A stretch of DNA of 64,000 bases from contig NZ_PKIZ01000003.1 of assembly GCF_002847825.1 (NCBI RefSeq), forward strand, positions 1 to 64,000, given 5' to 3'. The translations under genes were made by a program, and so were the position numbers. Shown piece after piece: positions 8,332 through 16,054 of the stretch. Origin of the DNA: Kytococcus schroeteri (GTDB lineage: Bacteria > Actinomycetota > Actinomycetes > Actinomycetales > Dermatophilaceae). Position 1 is the first letter of the stretch. Each line of letters begins with the position of its first letter. The notes beneath the pieces were generated by a model, which ran no database searches, was not told the DNA's origin, and saw only the letters and a program-made list of their open reading frames with translations.

Positions 8332-9399
8332 ATGGACACCCCCACCACCGCCCCGACCCAGCGACCACACCCTGACGCGGCGCCCACGACCGCCGGCGCC
8401 GCCCCCGCCAACGCCGCCAGCACCTCTGGCGCACCCTCCGCCGGTGACCCGGTGCTGGAGCTCGCCGGCGTCACCAAGGCGTTCGGCCGGGGCACCCGGC
8501 GCGTCGAGGCCGTCCGCGGCGTGGACCTCACGCTCCGCCGCGGCGAGGTGGTGGCCCTGCTCGGCCACAACGGTGCCGGCAAGTCCGTGACGCTCGACCT
8601 GGCCATGGGTCTCCAGGCCCCCGATGCCGGCACGGTGCGCCTCTGCGGTGAACCACCGGCCACCGCGGTGCGTCGCGGCCGCCTCGGCGCGATGCTGCAG
8701 ACCGGCTCCCTGCTCACCGACCTCACCGTCGCCGAGACCGTCCGCGCCGTCGGCGCTCTGCACCGCACCACCCGCCAGCGCTGCGAGGAGGTCATGGCCC
8801 GCACCGGCCTGGACCCCCTGGCCGGCCGGCGCGTCGGCAGGTGCAGCGGTGGCGAGCAGCAGCGCCTCCGCTTCGCCCTGGCCCTGCTGCCCGACCCCGA
8901 CCTCCTCGTGCTCGACGAGCCCACCGCGGGCATGGACGTCACGGCACGCCAGGAGTTCTGGGGCACCGTCACCCAGGAGGCGCACGCCGGGCGCACCATC
9001 GTCTTCGCCACCCACTACCTCGCCGAGGCCGAGGAGTACGCGCCCCGCACGGTGCTCATGGCCAGCGGGCGCGTCATCGCCGACGACGCCACCGCCGCCG
9101 TGCGCAACCGGGTGCCCGGCCGCATGCTGCGCTGCACGGTGCCCCGGGCCGATGCGGTGCTGGGCACCCTGGCGGGCGACCCCACCGTGGTGGACGCGCG
9201 CGCCACCGCCGAGGACCGCCTCGAGCTGCGCACCACCGACTCCGACCGCCTGGCCGCCCTGGCCCTGCAGCAGTGGGGCGCCCGCGAGCTCGAGGTGGTG
9301 CCGCTGGGCCTCGACGAGGCCTTCGCCGAGCTCACCCGCACCGCCAGCACGAGCACCGCCAGCACCCCGTCCGCAACGACCCCCAGGAGCACCCCGTGA
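8332..9399 (+). CDS. ABC exporter ATP-binding protein
   Basis: A 355-residue ATPase subunit of an ABC-2 (drug/lantibiotic/daunorubicin type) exporter. After a ~40-residue Ala/Pro/Thr-rich tail it shows the Walker A loop LLGHNGAGKS, the signature CSGGEQQRLRFALAL, Walker B LLVLDEPTAGMD and the switch histidine in FATHYLAEAEE. The Q-loop is MLQTGSLLTDLT. The C-terminal extension (~230 on) matches the accessory domain of DrrA-like ATPases. Its stop overlaps the permease GTG by four bases, so the two are translationally coupled. Start 8332 is the first ATG after the operator; an alternative lies at 8299. Substrate unknown; lipid or peptide antibiotics are typical. Confidence 0.9.
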   Translation: MDTPTTAPTQRPHPDAAPTTAGAAPANAASTSGAPSAGDPVLELAGVTKAFGRGTRRVEAVRGVDLTLRRGEVVALLGHNGAGKSVTLDLAMGLQAPDAGTVRLCGEPPATAVRRGRLGAMLQTGSLLTDLTVAETVRAVGALHRTTRQRCEEVMARTGLDPLAGRRVGRCSGGEQQRLRFALALLPDPDLLVLDEPTAGMDVTARQEFWGTVTQEAHAGRTIVFATHYLAEAEEYAPRTVLMASGRVIADDATAAVRNRVPGRMLRCTVPRADAVLGTLAGDPTVVDARATAEDRLELRTTDSDRLAALALQQWGARELEVVPLGLDEAFAELTRTASTSTASTPSATTPRSTP

Positions 9400-10151
9400 G
9401 CATCCCGTTCTCCCCCACCTACCTGCGCATCGACACCGTGCGCATCCTGCGCAACGTCTCCAACCTCGTGTTCACCATCGGTCTGCCGGTGTTCATGTAC
9501 CTCGTGTTCTCCAGCGGCCAGACCGGTGACTTCCAGCTGCCCGGCGGCAACGGCGCCGCCCTGGTGGCGGTCAACCTCGCCACCTACGGGGCGTGCACCG
9601 CATGTGCGGCCATCGGCGCCCTGACCGCCTGGGAGCGCCAGCAGGGCTGGACCCGCCAGGTGCTGCTCACCCGACTGAGCCCGGTCGGGTTCGCCGTGCA
9701 GAAGCTGCTCACCGCCCTGCTCGTGGCCGCGGTGCCGATGGTGGTGGTGCTCGGCATCGCCGCGTCCACCGGCGCCGAGGCGTCCTGGCAGACCTGGCTC
9801 ACCGCGGGCGTGACCGGCTGGCTCGGTTCCTCCCTGTTCGCCCTGTTCGGCCTGCTCGTGGCCCTGGTGATGCGGTCGGACTCGGCCATCGGCATCGCGT
9901 CCGGGTCGCTCGTGGTGTTCGCCTTCCTGGGCAACATCTTCATGCCCCTCTCGGGCTGGCTGCTCGACCTGGCGCGCTTCACGCCCATGTTCGGCGTGGC
10001 CAACGCGGCCAGCCGCCCCGTCACCCACGGGTGGCTCGATCGGACCACCCAGGTGCCGCTGTGGCAGCCGTGGGCGACGATGGGCGCATGGTTCCTGGTG
10101 CTGGGGGTGGCGTGCGCCCTGATGATGCGGCGGACGGGCGGACGGGCGTGA
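9396..10151 (+). CDS. ABC-2 type exporter permease
   Basis: A 251-residue membrane subunit with six predicted helices, typical of ABC-2 permeases (YadH/DrrB type) that pair with the preceding ATPase. Hydrophobic stretches include NLVFTIGLPVFMYLVF, a central block around VAAVPMVVVLGIAA, and IASGSLVVFAFLGNIFMPLSG, the conserved region before the last helices. Start: GTG 9396 is set inside the ATPase stop (GTGA overlap) and preceded by AGGAG. Its own stop overlaps the histidine kinase GTG in the same way, so exporter and sensor are made together, as in self-regulated stress or antibiotic exporters. Confidence 0.9.
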   Translation: MSIPFSPTYLRIDTVRILRNVSNLVFTIGLPVFMYLVFSSGQTGDFQLPGGNGAALVAVNLATYGACTACAAIGALTAWERQQGWTRQVLLTRLSPVGFAVQKLLTALLVAAVPMVVVLGIAASTGAEASWQTWLTAGVTGWLGSSLFALFGLLVALVMRSDSAIGIASGSLVVFAFLGNIFMPLSGWLLDLARFTPMFGVANAASRPVTHGWLDRTTQVPLWQPWATMGAWFLVLGVACALMMRRTGGRA

Positions 10152-11284
10152 GCTCCCCCGCCGCCTCCGGTCCCGACCCGTGGCAGCGCTGGTCACTGGC
10201 CATCGCCCTGTCGTTCATGGTCTTCCTGGTCTTCCCCGCCATGGCCGCCTTCCGGGCCCCCGTCGGGTGGGAGGCGCAGGGGCTCACCCTGGCGGCGGTG
10301 CTGGCCTTCGCGGTGGTCTACCTCGTGGGCTACTCCGAGTGGCGCCCGTGGCTGGTGCTCTGCGCCCTGCTCGCGCTCACCGCGGCCACCGTGCCCGTGC
10401 TGGGCCCCGGCGCCCTGGGCCTGGTGCCCTACGTGGGCGTGCACTGCGCCCTGCAGCTGCCCCGCCCGGCCCACCTGCCCGTCGCCCTGGGCGCGGCCGC
10501 CACCCCGCTGCCGATGCTGCTCACCCCCTGGCCCGATGCCGCGTGGTTCGCCCTCCTGACCCTGCCGGTGACCTCCGGGATGCTCGCGGTGCGCCAGATG
10601 ATCCACCGCGGCACCGAGCTGCAGGAGGTGGAGACCGCCTGGGCCGTCTCCGCCGAGCGCGAGCGCGTGGCCCGCGACGTGCACGACGTGCTGGGGCACT
10701 CGTTGACCGCCATCGTGCTCAAGGCCGACCTGGCCGAGCGCCTCATCGGCCGGGACGACGAGCGCGCCCGCGCCGAGGTGGCCGAGGTGGCCGCGCTCGC
10801 CCGCACCGCCCTGGGCGAGGCGCGCTCCACCGTGGTGGGGCTGCGCTCGCCGCAGGTGGAGGCCGAGCTGGACCGTGCCGCCGACCTGGCCCGCAGCGCC
10901 GGCGCCGTGCTGGCCGTGGAGGGCAGCGCCACCGCCGTGCCGCCGCGCTTCCGCCCCGTCACCGCGTGGGTGCTCCGCGAGGCCGTGACCAACGTGGCCC
11001 GCCACGCCGGGGCCGCGCACGTGACGGTGCGCCTGGCCGCCGACCGGGTGGAGGTGCAGGACGACGGTCGTGGCCTGCCCGAGGGGGCTCACACCGCCGA
11101 GGGCTCGGGCATGCGCGGCATCCGCGAGCGCGTGGCCTCCCTCGGGGGCACCGTCACCTGGTCCGATGCCGCTCCCGGCACCCGGCTGGTGCTCACCTTC
11201 CCGACCGGCGCGGCCTCGCCGACCGGTGCCGCGCCGGCCGGCGGCGCGACGACCACCCCGACCCCGCAGGAGGCCCCCCGATGA
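10148..11284 (+). CDS. DesK/NarL-type sensor histidine kinase
   Basis: A 378-residue membrane histidine kinase. The first ~160 residues hold about five or six hydrophobic segments and almost no extracytoplasmic loop, so the sensor is intramembrane, as in DesK and LiaS-like kinases. The HisKA_3 phosphoacceptor is H179 in ERERVARDVHDVLGHSL. The ATPase part shows the N box LREAVTNVARHAGAAHV and the G-box DDGRGLPEG with GMRGIRERVASLGG. It starts at GTG 10148 overlapping the permease stop, and its stop overlaps the ATG of the response regulator. It probably senses envelope stress or the exported compound. Confidence 0.92.
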   Translation: MSSPAASGPDPWQRWSLAIALSFMVFLVFPAMAAFRAPVGWEAQGLTLAAVLAFAVVYLVGYSEWRPWLVLCALLALTAATVPVLGPGALGLVPYVGVHCALQLPRPAHLPVALGAAATPLPMLLTPWPDAAWFALLTLPVTSGMLAVRQMIHRGTELQEVETAWAVSAERERVARDVHDVLGHSLTAIVLKADLAERLIGRDDERARAEVAEVAALARTALGEARSTVVGLRSPQVEAELDRAADLARSAGAVLAVEGSATAVPPRFRPVTAWVLREAVTNVARHAGAAHVTVRLAADRVEVQDDGRGLPEGAHTAEGSGMRGIRERVASLGGTVTWSDAAPGTRLVLTFPTGAASPTGAAPAGGATTTPTPQEAPR

Positions 11285-11886
11285 TCCGTGTGCTCGTGGT
11301 GGACGACCAGGCCCTGGTGCGCGGCGCCCTGGCGGCCCTGCTCGACCTGGAACCCGACCTGCACGTGGTGGGCCAGGTGTCCGACGGCCCGTCCGCCGTG
11401 CAGTTCGCCGCCGAGCAGCCAGTGGACGTGGTGCTGCTGGACATCGAGATGCCCGGCGGGAGCGGCATCGACGCCCTGCCCGAGCTGGTGGGCCACCCCG
11501 AGGGGCCCCGCGTGCTGGTGGTCACCACCTTCGGCCGGCCGGGTTACCTGCGCCGCGCCCTCGACGCCGGGGCCAGCGGCTTCGTGGTCAAGGACTGCCC
11601 GCCGGCCGAGCTGGTGGAGGCCGTGCGTCGCACCCACGCCGGGCTGCGCACCGTGGACGCCGAGCTGGCCGCGGCCTCGATGCTGGCCGGCCCCAACCCG
11701 CTCACCCCGCGGGAGACCGACGTGCTGCGGCTGACCTCTGCCGGCAAGGGGGTCGCCGAGATCGCCGGCGAGCTGTTCCTCTCGGCCGGCACGGTGCGCA
11801 ACCACCTGTCCTCCGCCATCGGCAAGACGGGGGCACGCACCAGCGCCGGGGCGGCCACCACGGCCCGCGAGAACGGCTGGCTGTAG
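11281..11886 (+). CDS. NarL/LuxR-family response regulator
   Basis: A 201-residue regulator, partner of the preceding kinase. The receiver domain has acidic D8/D9, the phosphoacceptor D54 (LLDIEMPGG), T82 and K104. The C-terminal LuxR-type helix-turn-helix runs from LTPRETDVLRLTSAGKG through LFLSAGTVRNHLSSAIGKTG. It starts at ATG 11281, sharing ATGA with the kinase stop. As last gene of the exporter operon it most likely binds the inverted repeat at 8264-8292 and controls its own operon. Confidence 0.94.
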   Translation: MIRVLVVDDQALVRGALAALLDLEPDLHVVGQVSDGPSAVQFAAEQPVDVVLLDIEMPGGSGIDALPELVGHPEGPRVLVVTTFGRPGYLRRALDAGASGFVVKDCPPAELVEAVRRTHAGLRTVDAELAAASMLAGPNPLTPRETDVLRLTSAGKGVAEIAGELFLSAGTVRNHLSSAIGKTGARTSAGAATTARENGWL

Positions 11887-11934
11887 GAGCCCTCAGCCAC
11901 GCGGGTGTCGGGCCCCGCGTGGGCGCACCCGCGC

Positions 11935-13155
11935 TCAGGCGCCGGGCAGGAACTCGCGCAGCAGCTCCGGCACGGGGTGGTCCCCGGCCACCAGACCGTA
12001 CGGACGGGCGCCGGTGTAGAGGTCGGACTCCAGGCGCACCTGGGCGCGCTCCCACAACCGCCCGAAGCGCACGTCGTCCTCGGCCCGGAGGTACTGGTTC
12101 CCACCGGGGCCGAGCGTGAGCTCGCCCATGACGACACCGCGGGTGGTGGCGTACAGGTCCACCCGGAGGAAGGGCAGGGGCGCCACCCTCGACAACCTGC
12201 GGGCGGTCTCCAGGATCTCCGGCAGCTGGGGTGAGAGCGGGATCGACTGGTCCACGCGCTCCTTGCGCCACACGGCATCCCGCCCCTCATGGTCGAAGTA
12301 GCGGAAACGCACCCCCTCGGAGAACCCCTCCACCCCGAAGTGCGTGTGGGTGCGGCGCACGAAACCGCCGCCGATCTCGCCGTAGAAGCAGTACACCTTG
12401 TAGTCGTGGGGGATGCTGCCGAACCCGTCGTCGCCCACGAGCATCTCCTCGGCGTACCAGGGGCCACGGAGTCCCGGCCTCGACGTCACCCAATCGATCA
12501 CCTCGGACGCGCTGAGGCTGCGCGAGGAGTCGTCGGTTACCTCGTAGCGGTCGGGGTGACCCGGCTGCCGCCGCAACGGGATCACCCCCCGGCTGCCGGC
12601 GCTCCGGTTCGCCTTGAGCACGAAGGTGTCGGGCAGGCCCGAGAGGTCGATCTCCTCGGGGGCGCGCCAGAGTCCGTGGATGGTCGGCACGCCGATGCCG
12701 TGGCTCGCCGCCAGCGCGAGGGCCGACAGCCGGTCGGACACCACCGGCCGGGGGTGAGGCAGACCGGTCTGCTGGACGGCATACGTGTACCGGCGCACCT
12801 CGAAGAGCTTTGCCACGAAGCTCGCGTATGCCCGAGGGTCACCCTTCTTCGTGCCACCGGTGTTGCGGAAGCCGGCGCTGCGCAGGCGGTCCTGCACCGC
12901 AGGTGGCAGCACCGCCCGGGGCATCGCGTTGGGGGCGTCGACCACCGCCCGCATCGCGCTGGCCTGTTCGAGACGGCCCCTCACCCGGGTGAGCTCGGAG
13001 CGCACCTCGGACAGCTCCGCGTGGGCCCGGGACAGTTCGTCCTCGCGTTGCGAGAGCTGGCCCCCGCATCGGGCGAGCTGCTCCTCCAGCTGCCTCCTGC
13101 GCTCCGCTCCAGGGCGCAGTCGTCGGGCCAGGGAGCGGAGCCGGGAGGAGGTCAT
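11935..13155 (-). CDS. TupA-like ATP-grasp protein with coiled-coil N-terminus (paralogue 1)
   Basis: A 406-residue protein of the TupA-like ATP-grasp family, named from teichuronopeptide synthesis in Bacillus; these ligases join carboxyls to amines in surface polymers. Residues ~1-75 are charged and heptad-like (REDELSRAHAELSEVRSEL), predicting a coiled coil. The ATP-grasp core follows: DTFVLKANRSAGSRGVIPLRR (nucleotide-binding lysine and glycine-rich loop), YAEEMLVGDDG, DYKVYCFYGEIGGGF and FLRVDLYATTRGVVMGELTLGPGG. It ends AGDHPVPELLREFLPGA, nearly the same as its two paralogues at 14.6 and 16.1 kb, but is the most diverged. Start: ATG 13155 just after a TAACCT box; the frame upstream is non-coding. 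Confidence 0.82.
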   Translation of the reverse strand: MTSSRLRSLARRLRPGAERRRQLEEQLARCGGQLSQREDELSRAHAELSEVRSELTRVRGRLEQASAMRAVVDAPNAMPRAVLPPAVQDRLRSAGFRNTGGTKKGDPRAYASFVAKLFEVRRYTYAVQQTGLPHPRPVVSDRLSALALAASHGIGVPTIHGLWRAPEEIDLSGLPDTFVLKANRSAGSRGVIPLRRQPGHPDRYEVTDDSSRSLSASEVIDWVTSRPGLRGPWYAEEMLVGDDGFGSIPHDYKVYCFYGEIGGGFVRRTHTHFGVEGFSEGVRFRYFDHEGRDAVWRKERVDQSIPLSPQLPEILETARRLSRVAPLPFLRVDLYATTRGVVMGELTLGPGGNQYLRAEDDVRFGRLWERAQVRLESDLYTGARPYGLVAGDHPVPELLREFLPGA

Positions 13156-13163
13156 GGGGCCAG

Positions 13164-13169
13164 AGGTTA
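13164..13169 (-). promoter_or_regulatory. -10 box of ATP-grasp paralogue 1
   Basis: TAACCT on the minus strand ends eight bases before the ATG at 13155. No ribosome site separates them, so the mRNA is probably leaderless or nearly so. Confidence 0.5.
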
Positions 13170-13202
13170 TCCCTGGGGGCACTCCCGCGGCGCGTCGTCG
13201 GC

Positions 13203-13931
13203 CTACTCGTTCGTCTCGTCGTCGTACGCCACCGGCTCGCCGTCCTCGTCGGTGCGCTGGTACCAGGCCGTGTACTCCTCGGCGGTGGACTCGAAGTCCC
13301 GGCCGGCCGCCCACTGCCCGGCCTCGCCGTGCGCCGGCTCCACCGCCAGCTTGCAGTCGTCGCCGTACTCGGTGACGCCCTCGCGCACCGCGTTCTCCAG
13401 CGCCTGCTGCCGGAACTCGCGGCGGATCATCATCGGGTCGGTGGAGAAGTCGCGCAGCACGGCCACGCACATGCCGATCATCACCACGGCGAAGGGCAGC
13501 GCCGAGACGGTGACCAGGTTCTGCAGGCCGGTGAGGGCCGTGGCCCCGCCGATGAGCAGGATCACCACGGCGATGCCGTTGAACAGCCAGCCGAGGTTGG
13601 CCATGACCCAGGTGAGCATGGCGGTGGTCACGCGGGTGACCTGCGCGGCATCGGACAGCCCCCAGGCGATGAAGGCCAGCACCGCGGCGGCGGACGTGCC
13701 GAGCACCACCTTGTCGATGCCGTAGCGCACCTTCTGGTCCTCCACCGAGACACCGGGCACGATCGCCGGGTGGATTCTGTGCGGGTAGGAGACCTCGCGC
13801 AGGAACCGGCGCCGGCGGCCGTGGGGGTCCGGGGTGGCGGCGTGCGCGCCGGCGGCGTCACGGCGTCGGGGTCCACCGGTGGGTGGGGTGGGTATGGGGT
13901 GCCTCCGGGGGTCGGTCGGGGTCGACCCCAC
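13203..13931 (-). pseudogene. BCCT-family transporter remnant with internal deletion
   Basis: About 242 residues in one open frame that join the two ends of a betaine/carnitine/choline transporter. The N-terminal part (HPAIVPGVSVEDQKVRYGID, first helix, then AMLTWVMANLGWLF) matches the start of BCCT proteins. The next residues NGIAVVILLIGGATALTGLQ, then ALPFAVVMIGMCVAVLRDF, match their last helix, and the tail (REGVTEYGDDCKLAVEP, ending EEYTAWYQRTDEDGEPVAYD) matches their C-terminus. Full BCCT proteins have ~550-650 residues and 12 helices; roughly 400 are missing here at about 13578-13583, with the frame intact. Transport is impossible without the core helices. The start is uncertain (GTG 13931 is the last candidate before the conserved part). 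Confidence 0.75.
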
Positions 13932-13991
13932 GGTATGTCCCGGCCGGTCGCGGATTGGGCCCACTCCGCGCCCGGGTGCTAGGCAGGGGGG

Positions 13992-14570
13992 ATGAACACC
14001 GCACCGAGCACCGGACCCGTCCGCACCTCGAAGCGCCTGCTGGCCCTCGCGGTCCTGCCCGCCGCCCTCGCCCTGGGCGCCTGCGGCGGGGGTGAGGAGT
14101 CCACCGGGACGAGCACGAGCCCCTCCGCCGAGGCCCCGGCGGAGACGAACGCGGAGACGCCCGGCGGGGAGTCCGCGCCCGGCGGGGAGTCCGTCGACGC
14201 CGAGGGCTCCGCCGCCCCGGAGGACGCCGGGTCCGACCCGGAGTCCGACCCGTCGGAGGCGGCTGCCGGCCAGGACGGCGCCCTGGACATCGCGACCTTC
14301 AAGGACATGGAGGGCATCGACACGAAGGTCAAGAAGCTCTCCGCCACGGACGCCTGCGGCTACTGGCAGGGCGCCATGAGCGACCCGGCCTCCCTGGACG
14401 CACCCGCGGAGGGCGCGCAGGGCCTCAAGGACCTGGCCAAGGTCTCCCCGCCGGCGGTGGGCAAGGCCCTCACCGGCCTGGCCGGGGCGATGGAGAAGGC
14501 CAAGGGCCCGCAGGACCCGAAGATCGGCCAGCAGCTGGGCAAGGTCGAGCAGGCCTGCATGGGCGGCTGA
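13992..14570 (+). CDS. Small secreted lipoprotein, function unknown
   Basis: A 192-residue lipoprotein. The signal peptide (SKRLLALAVLPAALALGAC) ends in a lipobox with the cysteine at residue 31. A Ser/Glu/Pro/Gly-rich linker of ~60 residues follows, then a soluble domain of ~95 residues (IATFKDMEGIDTKVKKLS to the end) with two cysteines (DACGYWQGAM and EQACMGG) that may pair outside the membrane. I do not recognise the domain. Start: ATG 13992 with a strong ribosome site (GGCAGGGGGG). It is a single gene closed by a good terminator, lying among the ATP-grasp genes but on the opposite strand. Confidence 0.85.
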   Translation: MNTAPSTGPVRTSKRLLALAVLPAALALGACGGGEESTGTSTSPSAEAPAETNAETPGGESAPGGESVDAEGSAAPEDAGSDPESDPSEAAAGQDGALDIATFKDMEGIDTKVKKLSATDACGYWQGAMSDPASLDAPAEGAQGLKDLAKVSPPAVGKALTGLAGAMEKAKGPQDPKIGQQLGKVEQACMGG

Positions 14571-14582
14571 CGCCCGTCCTCG

Positions 14583-14622
14583 ACGCGAGGGGCCGCACCC
14601 GGGTGGGTGCGGCCCCTCGCGT
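14583..14622. terminator. Stem-loop terminator, bidirectional
   Basis: Perfect 18-bp arms (14583-14600 and 14605-14622) around a GGGT tetraloop, between the lipoprotein stop and the convergent ATP-grasp gene; it can serve both strands. Confidence 0.85.
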
Positions 14623-14644
14623 GCCTGATGGCGTGTCCGGCGGC

Positions 14645-15994
14645 TCAGGCCTTCTTGGGCAGGTAGCGTCGCAGCACCTCCGGCACCGGGTGGTCGCCGG
14701 CCAGGATGGCGTAGGGGCGCCCGTTGTGGGCCAGGTCGATCTGCAGGCGCATCTCGGCCTCCTCCCACATGCGGCCCAGGCGTGCGTCCTGCAGCGGCAG
14801 CAGGTCGGTGACGTGGCTGCCGGGCATGAGGGTGATCTCCCCCATCACCACGCCCTGCGGGGTGCCGTACAGGTCCACGCGCACGAACGGCAGCGGCACC
14901 GCCCGGGAGAGCACCTTCGCGGCCTCGAGCATCTCCGGCAGCAGCGGGCTCAGCGGCACGTCACGGCGCGAGGCCCCGGTGCGCATCTCGATGTCCTGCC
15001 CCTCGCCGTCCACGTAGCGGAACTCCTGGGCGTCCATCCAGCCCTCGGCGCCGCGGTGCATCGGGGCGTGGCGGGTGAAGGCGAAGCCCACCTCGCCGTA
15101 GAACGAGAAGAACTTGTAGTCCATGGGCAGGCCGGCCCCGCCCACGTCGGAGACGAGCAGCTCCTCGGCGAACCAGGGGCGGGAGAGCTTCTTGTCCGTG
15201 GTGAGGTTGTGGATGATCTCCGCGCCGGTCAGGCGGCGGCGGGTCTCGTCGGCCACCTCGTAGGTGTCGGCCAGCCCGGGCACGCGCCGCACCGGGTAGA
15301 CCCCGCGCGAGCCGGCGCCGCCGTTGGACTTGAGCACGAACTCGTCCGGCAGGCCCGCCAGGTCGATCGCCTCGGGGGTGCGCCACACGGCGTGGACGTG
15401 CGGCGGACGCACCCCGTGGCTGGCGGCCAGGGCGAAGTTCTCGAGCTTCTTGGGGATCTGGCGGCGCGGGTGGTTCTTGAGCCCCTGGTCGGACAGGCGC
15501 TTGCGGTAGCGGCGGGCCTCCAGCAGGTGGGTGGCGAAGCTGCCGTAGGCGCGCGGGTCGCCGGCGGTGGTGCCCGCCGAGGGCTCGTGCCCGGCACGCT
15601 TCAAGGCCTTGACGAGGTCGCCGCCGAGCTCGGCGCGGGGCGCGGCGCCGTCGGCGTCGCGGACGAGTGTGGTGTGGGTGCCCAGCTGCTTCTGGCCGCA
15701 CGGCAGCTGGATCGGGTCCGGGCGCTTGGCGGCCTCGCGGAGGCGCTCGACCTCGGCCTCGGCCTTCCGCGCCCGCTCCTCGGCGGCACGGCGGGCCTCC
15801 TCGGCATCGGCCAGGCGGGCCTCGAGCGTCTCGGCGGACCGCGCCCGGGCGGTGGCGCTGCCCTCGAGCTCGGCCGCACGCTGCTCGGCGGCGCGGCGGG
15901 CGGCCTTCTCGGTGCGGGCGGTCTCGCGCCACTCGGCGATCTTCTCGTCACGCCACTTGATGGCGGGCAGGTCCCGCAGCGTCTGTCGGAGCAT
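14645..15994 (-). CDS. TupA-like ATP-grasp protein with long coiled coil (paralogue 2)
   Basis: A 449-residue TupA-like ATP-grasp protein. It opens with LRDLPAIKWRDEKIAEWRE, almost identical to paralogue 3, followed by ~65 residues of Ala/Glu/Arg heptads (AEERARKAEAEVERLRE) forming a clear coiled coil. The catalytic core has DEFVLKSNGGAGSRGVYPVRR, WFAEELLVSDVGG, DYKFFSFYGEVGFAF and FVRVDLYGTPQGVVMGEITL; the metal-binding Asp/Glu set of ATP-grasp ligases is retained. It ends AGDHPVPEVLRRYLPKKA. Start: ATG 15994, six bases after a TACCCT box. It probably ligates an amino acid or peptide to a cell-wall polymer; the real substrate is unknown. Confidence 0.85.
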   Translation of the reverse strand: MLRQTLRDLPAIKWRDEKIAEWRETARTEKAARRAAEQRAAELEGSATARARSAETLEARLADAEEARRAAEERARKAEAEVERLREAAKRPDPIQLPCGQKQLGTHTTLVRDADGAAPRAELGGDLVKALKRAGHEPSAGTTAGDPRAYGSFATHLLEARRYRKRLSDQGLKNHPRRQIPKKLENFALAASHGVRPPHVHAVWRTPEAIDLAGLPDEFVLKSNGGAGSRGVYPVRRVPGLADTYEVADETRRRLTGAEIIHNLTTDKKLSRPWFAEELLVSDVGGAGLPMDYKFFSFYGEVGFAFTRHAPMHRGAEGWMDAQEFRYVDGEGQDIEMRTGASRRDVPLSPLLPEMLEAAKVLSRAVPLPFVRVDLYGTPQGVVMGEITLMPGSHVTDLLPLQDARLGRMWEEAEMRLQIDLAHNGRPYAILAGDHPVPEVLRRYLPKKA

Positions 15995-16000
15995 GGGTGC

Positions 16001-16006
16001 AGGGTA
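16001..16006 (-). promoter_or_regulatory. -10 box of ATP-grasp paralogue 2
   Basis: TACCCT (minus strand) ends six bases before ATG 15994, so the transcript is predicted leaderless. It lies next to the terminator of paralogue 3. Confidence 0.6.
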
Positions 16007-16027
16007 GGCCGCCGCGCACCACCGCGC

Positions 16028-16050
16028 CGCCCTCCCGCGGGGGGAGGGCG
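16028..16050 (-). terminator. Stem-loop terminator of ATP-grasp paralogue 3
   Basis: CGCCCTCCC (16028-16036) pairs with GGGAGGGCG (16042-16050) around a 5-base loop, four bases beyond the stop codon at 16055. Confidence 0.7.
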
Positions 16051-16054
16051 CCGC

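Noticed and set aside
13992..14570. Lipoprotein as part of a surface-polymer operon with ATP-grasp genes
   Set aside because: It is on the opposite strand with its own promoter region and terminator.
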